Origin: Ectopseudomonas mendocina
GTDB lineage: Bacteria; Pseudomonadota; Gammaproteobacteria; Pseudomonadales; Pseudomonadaceae
NCBI RefSeq assembly: GCF_008041835.1
Contig: NZ_VRYE01000052.1
Coordinates: forward strand, 1-64,000
Reading direction: 5' to 3'
Length of the DNA: 64,000 nucleotides
Part shown: piece after piece, positions 58,406 through 64,000 of the stretch
Position numbering within the stretch: the first letter of the stretch is position 1
How the letters are laid out: each line of letters begins with the position of its first letter
Translations under genes and position numbers: made by a program
The notes under the pieces: model-generated
The model's database searches: none
What the model was told of the DNA's origin: nothing
The model's input: only the letters and a program-made list of their open reading frames with translations

Positions 58406-58603
58406 TTAGTGGTCGTAGCTGCCGGATACACCAGCCTGTGCGGCCAGCCACCGCTCGACCTCCTGCTTGAGGAACAAACGGCGGCGGCCGACGCGGAACG
58501 AAGGCGGCATCGGCAGGCCCATGCTCAGCCGGTTGCGGGCCGTATGCTCAGAAATCCTGAGAATCTGGCTCACCTCCATGAGTGTCATCGTCTCCACCGT
58601 CAT
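58406..58603 (-). CDS. AlpA/excisionase-like helix-turn-helix protein
   Basis: A 65-aa DNA-binding protein of the AlpA/HTH_17 (MerR-like excisionase) type: TLMEVSQILRISEHTARNRL, then PMPPSFRVGRRRLFLKQEVE, RWLAA. Such proteins control integrases or act as excisionases on mobile elements. No integrase is in the window. It is divergent from the unknown 352-aa gene, with about 80 bp between, so it may regulate it. Confidence 0.8.
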   Translation of the reverse strand: MTVETMTLMEVSQILRISEHTARNRLSMGLPMPPSFRVGRRRLFLKQEVERWLAAQAGVSGSYDH

Positions 58604-58682
58604 CCCCTTGCCTGCACTGCAATATCCCGATAGCGCATGCTAGGCAGTTGGTGGATGCCCAACTACTAGCCAGATTGGACAC

Positions 58683-59741
58683 TTGATTTTGCCTTTCTAC
58701 CTGGACGATGAACTTCTCGACTCTTTCGTATACGAGGACGTAGCGGTTGCCCTCTGGGCAATCAGGCTGCACGCTGCTGACATAGCTGTTACGCCCGCAA
58801 TCGCGCTGCGACTGATCAGGCAGTATCTACAGCCCCTGATCCCGCCTGAGCATTGCCATGTGCTTTATGGGCAGCGCATAGCGACCTGGAATGGCATCTG
58901 GGGAATTTATGCCGACCTGGGGTGCTGTGTTGGTAAGAGCAACAACCCCCAGCTGTTTGAAGTAATGAAGGCAGTGGAGCTTATCCATCACTACACGACT
59001 TGGCCGCCAAGGGAGTACACGTTCCCGACTGTCATTGAGGTCACCTACTTCCTCAGCATGTGTACTCAACTGAAGATCCCCGTGCAGAGTCATTTGCGCT
59101 TGGAAAATGGCCAGCGAGTTGATCCGTTTAGCTTTTGCACGTTGTGTTGGCGGCAGCCATTACCAGGAAGAAAACTCTGTGCACACCACTCTCCCAATGT
59201 TCCGCTTCAGGATGAGGTCGGAATGCAAGCTGCGGCGGCACGCTACAAGTCAGGCGTTCGCCAAAGAGAGCGGTTCGATAAGGCGGTAAATCGCATCCTG
59301 ACCAAGGAAGTGACGGAGTTCCATGAAGGGCTCTTCACTCCCGTGGTGCTGCTCCCCGAACAGAGCATTGCGGCCTGGCTGACGGAGCGTCGCCCACTGT
59401 TGTGGCAATTGCTTGGCGAACGGCAGCAGGAGTTCAACGATGGCAATGCCGTGGGCATGCTGCTTGACCTACTGCACAGCCCTGATGGCCTGCCCCCCAA
59501 GGCCCACCAGATTTACCGACTGATCAATCAGCACCTACATGAACATCCGCTGCTGATTTGGCCAATGCTCATACGGGCCGAGGGCTGGCACCGATGCCGA
59601 GAAGACGTGCGGGGACAATGGGGCGGCAAACGCTCTGGTGCAGGGCGTCCTGTACAGCCAGCCATCGAGCCGTCAGCTACTTCGCCATGTACCGATCAAC
59701 AACCGGGCGCAGCTCGCGGTTGCGCTGACCATAGGTCTTGA
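58683..59741 (+). CDS. Unrecognised 352-aa protein with a Cys/His cluster
   Basis: I do not recognise the family. The frame opens with TTG (ILPFYLDDELLDSFVYEDVA). A likely zinc site is FCTLCWRQPLPGRKLCAHHS (CxxC then CxxH) near residues 150-170. A basic helical region follows (YKSGVRQRERFDKAVNRILT). The end has QWGGKRSGAGRP, a basic motif seen in small mobile-element proteins, then low-complexity residues that overlap the next gene on the other strand, so the true end may be near 59660. The start with PFYLDDELLDS faintly recalls TniQ proteins, but the rest does not. Its neighbours are an AlpA-like regulator and IS21 elements. Confidence 0.6.
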   Translation: MILPFYLDDELLDSFVYEDVAVALWAIRLHAADIAVTPAIALRLIRQYLQPLIPPEHCHVLYGQRIATWNGIWGIYADLGCCVGKSNNPQLFEVMKAVELIHHYTTWPPREYTFPTVIEVTYFLSMCTQLKIPVQSHLRLENGQRVDPFSFCTLCWRQPLPGRKLCAHHSPNVPLQDEVGMQAAAARYKSGVRQRERFDKAVNRILTKEVTEFHEGLFTPVVLLPEQSIAAWLTERRPLLWQLLGERQQEFNDGNAVGMLLDLLHSPDGLPPKAHQIYRLINQHLHEHPLLIWPMLIRAEGWHRCREDVRGQWGGKRSGAGRPVQPAIEPSATSPCTDQQPGAARGCADHRS

Positions 59742-59982
59742 TGACCTGCCGATAGGTCTCTACGTCCGAACCCAGCAACGCATGCTGCACCTCGAACACC
59801 TCCTGATCCAAGGCTTCCCACTCAGCGATCAGTCCAGCATCTGGTTGCGCCTGCTGGCTTTCCGCATGGATCAGGTAGGTCAGGCTGGAGGTCAGGAAGT
59901 CGAGCGTGTCCTCGGCGCTTTCAAGCAGCTCCAGGCATTGGTTGTGAGTCATTCCCAGTGCTTCTGCTCCCGGCAATAGCAT
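59677..59982 (-). CDS. Hypothetical 101-aa helical protein downstream of modC
   Basis: No family recognised. The protein is acidic and mostly helical (NQCLELLESAEDTLDFLTSS, then GLIAEWEALDQEVFEVQHAL). ATG 59982 is chosen because AAGGAG lies 7 nt before it. Before the IS21 insertion it would have begun 80 nt after the modC stop on the same strand, so it may have been part of the same transcript. It could be a host gene rather than transposon cargo. Confidence 0.65.
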   Translation of the reverse strand: MLLPGAEALGMTHNQCLELLESAEDTLDFLTSSLTYLIHAESQQAQPDAGLIAEWEALDQEVFEVQHALLGSDVETYRQVIKTYGQRNRELRPVVDRYMAK

Positions 59983-60061
59983 GCTCTTGCTCCTTCGCTG
60001 TCGAATGGATGGATCGAGAAAACGGCAAAGTCGTATCAAGCTGGGAAGGGGACACGGCGCT

Positions 60062-60075
60062 CACTCCATCAGGGT
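60062..60075 (-). pseudogene. modC: Last codons of modC, separated by the IS21 element
   Basis: Read on the minus strand across one copy of ATCAGGG, the modC frame VKSVAL continues as M-E-stop (CTG ATG GAG TGA), with TGA at 60064-60062. This restores a normal ModC end. The 7 bp at 60069-60075 are the left copy of the target duplication. Confidence 0.75.
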
Positions 60076-60263
60076 GCGGGTTCCACGGTCATCTGGCCAC
60101 CCATTCCATGAGCATCTGACCACCGATTCCACGGTGATCCGGCCACCCATTCCACGCGTATCCGACCACTGATTCCACGGCCATCCGGCCACTCAACCGG
60201 GCAGGCAGTAACGCAGGATTTCTTCACTACCATCGACCTCTTTTTCGAAGCAGAGAGGTCGTC

Positions 60264-61793
60264 GTGGAGCGTTTATCCATGCGTAAGATTCGCGAAGTAC
60301 TTCGTCTCAAGTTCGAGGTCGGGCTATCGGCTCGCCAGATTGCAGTCAGTGTGCAGGTCGGTCGTGTCACCGTCGGCGATTACCTCAACCGCTTTGCCGC
60401 CAGCGGTCTAGCCTGGCCCTGTTCGTTGTCCGATTCCGAGCTGGAACAGCAGCTGTTCCCACCGGCGCCGGCAGTGCCCAGCGAGCAGCGGCCACTGCCT
60501 GATTGGTCTTGGGTGCACGCCGAGCTGCGTCGCCCCGGCGTAACCCTGGCGCTGCTCTGGCAGGAGTATCGCCTGAGCCAGCCGCAGGGCTTTCAGTACA
60601 GCTGGTTCTGCGAGCACTACCGAGCCTGGCAGGGCAAGCTGGACGTGGTGATGCGCCAGGAGCATCGCGTCGGCGAGAAGTTGTTCGTCGACTATGCCGG
60701 GCAGACGGTGCCGGTGATCGACCGCCACAGCGGCGAGATCCGTCAGGCGCAGGTGTTCGTCGCGGTGCTCGGTGCGTCCAGCTACACCTTCGCCGAAGCC
60801 ACCTGGTCGCAGCAGCTGCCGGACTGGCTGGGCTCGCATACCCGCTGCTTCGCCTTCCTCGGCGGGGTGCCGGAGATCGTGGTGCCGGACAACCTGCGCA
60901 GCGCGGTGAGTAAGAGCCATCGCTACGAGCCGGACATCAACCCGAGCTACCGCGATCTGGCCGAGCACTATGGCGTGGCGGTGGTGCCGGCGCGGGCACG
61001 TAAACCGCGTGACAAGGCTAAGGCCGAGGTCGGCGTGCAGGTGGTCGAACGCTGGATCCTCGCCGCGCTGAGGAACCGCCAGTTCTTCTCCCTGGACGAA
61101 CTCAACAGCGCCATCGCCTTATTGCTGGAGCGCCTCAACCGACGACCGTTTCGCAAGCTGCCGGGCTCCCGGCAGTCGGCCTTCGAAGCTCTGGATCGTC
61201 CAGCGCTGCGCCCACTGCCGGAGCAGCCCTACACCTACGCCGAATGGAAGAAGGCGCGTGTGCACATCGACTACCACGTCGAGGTCGATGGGCACTACTA
61301 CTCGGTGCCGTACCAACTGGTGAAGAAACAGCTGGAGGTGCGCCTGACAGCGCGCACGGTGGAGTGCTTCCACGCCAATCAGCGGGTGGCCAGCCACCTT
61401 CGCTCACTGCACAAGGGCCGGCACAGCACACAGGCCGAGCACATGCCCAAGAGCCATCGCGAGCACGCCGAGTGGACGCCACAACGGCTGATCCGCTGGG
61501 CTGAGCAGACCGGGCCGAACACGGCCGGCGTGATCAGCCACATCCTCGAACGGCGCATCCACCCAACCCAAGGCTACCGGGCCTGCCTGGGCATCCTGCG
61601 CCTGGGCAAGACCCATGGCGAAGTGCGCTTGGAGCTGGCCTGCCGTCGCGCCCTCAGCCTCGGTGCGTGCAGCTACAAGAGCCTCGAATCGATCCTGCGC
61701 CAGGGTTTAGAAAGCCTGCCGTTGGCTCAAGCCAACCTGCCCCTGCTGCCGGACGACCACGCCAACCTGCGCGGCCCCGGCTACTACCACTGA
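60264..61793 (+). CDS. istA: IS21-family transposase IstA
   Basis: A full-length 509-aa DDE transposase. The HTH is RKIREVLRLKFEVGLSARQI, QVGRVTVGDYLNRF. The catalytic Asp, Asp and Glu are in KLFVDYAGQTV, EIVVPDNLRSAVSK and KAKAEVGVQVVERW. A C-terminal beta-rich part (VDGHYYSVPYQLV) follows. Start is GTG 60264, in the same context as the relic at 24847. istB starts 17 nt after the stop. Confidence 0.95.
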   Translation: MERLSMRKIREVLRLKFEVGLSARQIAVSVQVGRVTVGDYLNRFAASGLAWPCSLSDSELEQQLFPPAPAVPSEQRPLPDWSWVHAELRRPGVTLALLWQEYRLSQPQGFQYSWFCEHYRAWQGKLDVVMRQEHRVGEKLFVDYAGQTVPVIDRHSGEIRQAQVFVAVLGASSYTFAEATWSQQLPDWLGSHTRCFAFLGGVPEIVVPDNLRSAVSKSHRYEPDINPSYRDLAEHYGVAVVPARARKPRDKAKAEVGVQVVERWILAALRNRQFFSLDELNSAIALLLERLNRRPFRKLPGSRQSAFEALDRPALRPLPEQPYTYAEWKKARVHIDYHVEVDGHYYSVPYQLVKKQLEVRLTARTVECFHANQRVASHLRSLHKGRHSTQAEHMPKSHREHAEWTPQRLIRWAEQTGPNTAGVISHILERRIHPTQGYRACLGILRLGKTHGEVRLELACRRALSLGACSYKSLESILRQGLESLPLAQANLPLLPDDHANLRGPGYYH

Positions 61794-61810
61794 ACACAAG
61801 GAATCCCACC

Positions 61811-62566
61811 ATGCTGCCCCATCCGACCCTGGACAAGCTCCAGACCCTGCGCCTGACCGGCATGCTCAAGGCACTCGCCGAGCAACTGAAAACCCCCGAC
61901 ATCGACAGCCTGAGCTTCGTGGAACGCCTCGGCCTGTTGGTCGACCGCGAACTGACCGAACGCGACGACAAGCGCCTCAGCAGCCGCCTGCGTCAGGCCC
62001 GGCTCAAGCACAACGCCTGCCTCGAAGACATCGACTACCGCAGCCCGCGCGGGCTGGACAAGGGCTTGATCCTGCAACTGGGTAGCGGCCAGTGGCTGCG
62101 CGACGGGCTCAACCTGATTATCAACGGGCCCACCGGCGTGGGTAAAACCTGGCTGGCCTGCGCCCTGGCACACCAGGCCTGCCGAGAGGGCTACAGCGCG
62201 CGCTACCTGCGTCTGCCGCGCCTGTTGGAAGAGTTGGGCTTGGCCCACGGCGACGGGCGCTTCGCCAAGCTGATGAGCGGCTATGCCAAGACCGACCTGC
62301 TGATCCTCGACGACTGGGGCTTGGCCCCGTTCACCGTTGAACAGCGCCGTGACATGCTGGAGCTACTGGACGACCGCTACGGCCAGCGCTCGACCCTCGT
62401 GACCAGCCAAATGCCCGTGGACAACTGGCACGAACTGATCGGCGATCCAACCCTGGCCGATGCCATCCTCGACCGCCTGGTGCACAACGCTTATCGGATC
62501 AACCTCAAGGGTGAGTCGATGAGAAAACGGGTGAAGAAATTGACGGCGCCGGGCGCCTCAGACTAA
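61811..62566 (+). CDS. istB: IS21-family helper ATPase IstB
   Basis: A complete 251-aa IstB. N-terminal LDKLQTLRLTGMLKALAEQL, Walker A IINGPTGVGKTWLACALAHQ, Walker B LLILDDWGLAP, sensor region LVTSQMPVDNWHELI and the end LDRLVHNAYRINLKGESMRK are all present. ACAAGGAATCCCACC precedes ATG 61811. Works with the IstA encoded just upstream. Confidence 0.95.
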   Translation: MLPHPTLDKLQTLRLTGMLKALAEQLKTPDIDSLSFVERLGLLVDRELTERDDKRLSSRLRQARLKHNACLEDIDYRSPRGLDKGLILQLGSGQWLRDGLNLIINGPTGVGKTWLACALAHQACREGYSARYLRLPRLLEELGLAHGDGRFAKLMSGYAKTDLLILDDWGLAPFTVEQRRDMLELLDDRYGQRSTLVTSQMPVDNWHELIGDPTLADAILDRLVHNAYRINLKGESMRKRVKKLTAPGASD

Positions 62567-62701
62567 CAATGCAACCCCTGCGTCGCTGCGCTCCGACTGC
62601 CCGGCCGGATGGCCGTGGAACAGGTGGCCAGATGGCCGTGGAATGCCTGGCCAGATGAGAGTGGACTGGGTGGCCGGATGGCGTGGAATCCGCAATCAGG
62701 G

Positions 62702-63390
62702 CAACCGACTTCACCTGCACCCACAGGGTTTGCCCAGGCGTCACGCTGAGCGAAGTAACCGCCCGCTTGGTCAGCCGAGCCAACAGCATGGCATCGCCAA
62801 CCCGGACGCGCACTAGCGCCAGGCCGGGATGTTCGTCGTTGCCGATGGCATCGACCTGGCCGCGCAGCACATTTTGAATGCTGCTCCTCCCCGGTTGTTC
62901 GGCCAAGCTCACGTCTCGCGCCAGGACGCGCACCCTGACACGGCGGCCGACAGACAGGCCCTGATCGCGCGCCCACAGACTGCCACCCGCGAAATCCACG
63001 CGCACCAGGTGCCAATCCTTGTCTACTTCGCCCACCGTGGCATCAAGCACTGCTCCGGCATCGTCACCGAGCCGGAACGGTAAATCGAGGCGGGCCAGCG
63101 TTTCGGCTAGGGGGCCAGCAGCCAACACCCGCCCTGACTCAATTGCTACCAGGTAATCGGCCAGCCGTGCCACTTCGTCTGGGGAGTGGCTGACGTAGAG
63201 AACCGGGATGGAAAGCTCGTCGTGCAGCCGCTCCAGATAGGGCAGGATCTCCTGTTTGCGCTTTAGGTCGAGCGCGGCCAGCGGCTCGTCCAGCAGAAGC
63301 AGGCGCGGGCTGACCGCCAGGGCGCGAGCTATGCCGACTCGCTGACGTTCGCCACCCGAGAGCAGATCGGGTTCACGCCACGCTGGAGCA
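62702..63390 (-). pseudogene. modC: Molybdate ABC transporter ATPase ModC, cut at both ends
   Basis: Present are the ABC signature LLSGGERQRVGIARALAVSP, Walker B LLLLDEPLAALDLKRKQEIL, the H-loop YVSHSPDEVARLADYL, and the C-terminal MOP/TOBE domain up to VKSVAL. Missing are Walker A and about the first 120 residues, lost at an IS21-type remnant near 63385. At the 3' side the complete IS21 element removed the last codons. ModC would power molybdate uptake with ModA and ModB, neither of which is seen. Not functional. Confidence 0.88.
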
Positions 63391-63600
63391 GGCGCTAAAA
63401 GCCGATTCGCTGCGGCCCAAGCAACAGCGGCGCAGTGCCAAGGCGCTGTTGGCGCAAAGCCGTGACCGCCTGTTTCGGAACAGGTGGAAAATCGGTCACG
63501 TTGTTAGCGAAATCAGCGGTCACGCGTTAGCGAAATGACCGGTCACGATCAACCGAAACGGCCGGTCACGATGCTCCGAAATCCGCAGAAAGGCGTGAAC
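63377..63600 (+). mobile_element. Second IS21-type remnant (istA piece and terminal repeats)
   Basis: The plus frame from about 63374 reads ATLEQALKADSLRPKQQRRS and AKALLAQSR, the C-terminal part of an IS21-type IstA of a different subgroup. It runs into four repeats of the type CGGTCACG-N-CGAAA (63493-63590), which are IS21-type ends. Most of istA and all of istB are missing. This border is where modC loses its 5' part. Confidence 0.6.
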
Positions 63601-63621
63601 GTGGTGCTGAAACCTGTCAAA

Positions 63622-63641
63622 AAGGCCTGAAGTCAGGCCTT
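63622..63641. repeat. Palindrome AAGGCCTGA-AG-TCAGGCCTT
   Basis: A perfect 9-bp inverted repeat just beyond the IS21-type remnant. Near 63709-63731, GTTTTTCAACGGCCTGCTAG is the inverse of an IS5-type terminal repeat like that at 12207. No gene is seen in 63600-63930. Confidence 0.55.
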
Positions 63642-63738
63642 GTGTGGACTCCGTTAGGCCAAAGCGCTTGAAAAAGCGCCAAACCGGACGGGTTGGGGCA
63701 GTTGAAGCCGAGTTTTTCAACGGCCTGCTAGGGGGTAC

Positions 63739-63765
63739 GCAACGCCGGGTTCTGCCCGGCGTTGC
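63739..63765. repeat. Strong hairpin GCAACGCCGGG / CCCGGCGTTGC
   Basis: A perfect 11-bp stem with loop TTCTG, followed by GCTTT. It could be a terminator or a mobile-element hairpin. Confidence 0.55.
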
Positions 63766-63926
63766 GCTTTGGCGGTTTCGTAGCCCATGGACGGAGCCGC
63801 TGCGGAGTGAAGCGCGCACGGCGCGGGTTTCCGCCACGATCAGTACCAGGCGCGGCGCAACGGTAGCCCGGTCGCCGACGAGACGGCTCCAATCGCAGGC
63901 GGAGGCTGGGAGCCGCGAGGCGCGAA

Positions 63927-63964
63927 CAAAAAAGGGGGGCGCCGATTCGGCGCCCCCCTTTTTC
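63927..63964. terminator. Bidirectional terminator near window end
   Basis: AAAAAAGGGGGGCGCC-GATT-CGGCGCCCCCCTTTTT is a very strong symmetrical terminator 15 nt beyond the stop of the gene at the window edge. Confidence 0.88.
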
Positions 63965-63978
63965 TACCGCAGTCCCGC

Positions 63979-64000
63979 TTACAGGGTCTTGGAAACCGAG
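63979..64000 (-). CDS. 3' end of a gene leaving the window
   Basis: On the minus strand the last codons read SVSKTL before TAA at 63981-63979, right before a strong terminator. Only six codons are visible, so the product cannot be named. It probably marks return to host chromosome beyond the attTn7 insertions. Confidence 0.4.

Larger units (their letters stand above)
60076..62694 (+). mobile_element. Complete IS21-family insertion sequence
   Basis: The element runs from TGCGGGTTCCACGGTCATC (left) to the inverted TGCGGATTCCACGCCATC (right), about 2.6 kb. It is flanked by a perfect 7-bp duplication ATCAGGG (60069-60075 and 62695-62701). Each end has several 23-bp degenerate repeats of the type CATCYGGCCACCNATTCCAC (left 60076-60197, right 62605-62694). 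istA and istB are both intact, so the element may be active. Confidence 0.92.

Noticed and set aside
58683..58800. TniQ/TnsD call for the 352-aa protein
   Set aside because: Only the first dozen residues resemble TniQ; the zinc-binding pattern and the rest do not match.
60076..60197. Possible CRISPR array from regular 23-bp repeats
   Set aside because: The units are adjacent and degenerate, without unique spacers, and they occur at both ends of an istAB pair, so they are IS21 terminal repeats. The arrays at 24908 and 62605 are rejected for the same reason.
63520..63837. 105-codon frame on the minus strand
   Set aside because: It crosses IS21-type repeats, a palindrome and an IS5-type end; composition is not that of a gene.

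Overview
The window is a chromosomal origin region from a Pseudomonas-type gammaproteobacterium. The evidence is the gene order hemF-qor-tsaC-dprA-tsaP/def-fmt-rsmB-trkA ... glyQS-gmhB-plsC-gyrB-recF-dnaN-dnaA-oriC-rpmH-rnpA-yidD-yidC-mnmE-mnmG-rsmG-parA-parB-atpIBEFHAGDC-glmU-glmR-glmS. This matches the order I know from P. aeruginosa around its origin. The high-GC codon use and the host palindromes of REP type also fit. A P. mendocina/P. oleovorans-like lineage is possible, but I cannot fix the species from this window.

Layout. 0.2-20.1 kb holds core genes for haem synthesis, tRNA modification, DNA uptake, start of translation, K+ uptake, queuosine salvage (with a preQ1-I riboswitch), lipid A and glycyl-tRNA synthesis. 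Decay is visible here: a VirJ/AcvB gene cut by an IS5-type fragment, a PPOX-fold gene split by a Phd/RelE module, and a broken cdsA-like gene. 21.3-25.5 kb is a small island between plsC/cdsA and gyrB. It carries a large primase-helicase protein of the TOTE type, a second RelE module and an IS21 relic. 25.9-32.0 kb is the gyrB-recF-dnaN-dnaA block, with two parS sites inside recF. oriC lies between dnaA and rpmH. A second region upstream of mnmG repeats the same ordered set of DnaA-box-like motifs with identical spacing. 32.5-53.6 kb runs through ribosomal protein, RNase P, membrane insertion, tRNA modification, chromosome partition, the whole F1Fo ATP synthase operon and the amino-sugar genes glmU, glmR and glmS.

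53.6-63.9 kb is accessory DNA in the classical attTn7 site. A Tn7-like end starts 25 nt past the glmS stop and is followed by tnsA with its catalytic residues and a tnsB cut short after its DDE domain. Beyond this lie IS21-type debris: an internally deleted istAB pair, and a complete IS21-family element with a perfect 7-bp target duplication that sits four codons before the end of modC. An AlpA-like regulator and two genes I do not recognise lie between them. modC has lost its 5' part at a second IS21-type remnant. The far end of the Tn7-like element is not visible.

Reading limits: all calls are from reading the sequence by eye and from family knowledge; no database or alignment was run.
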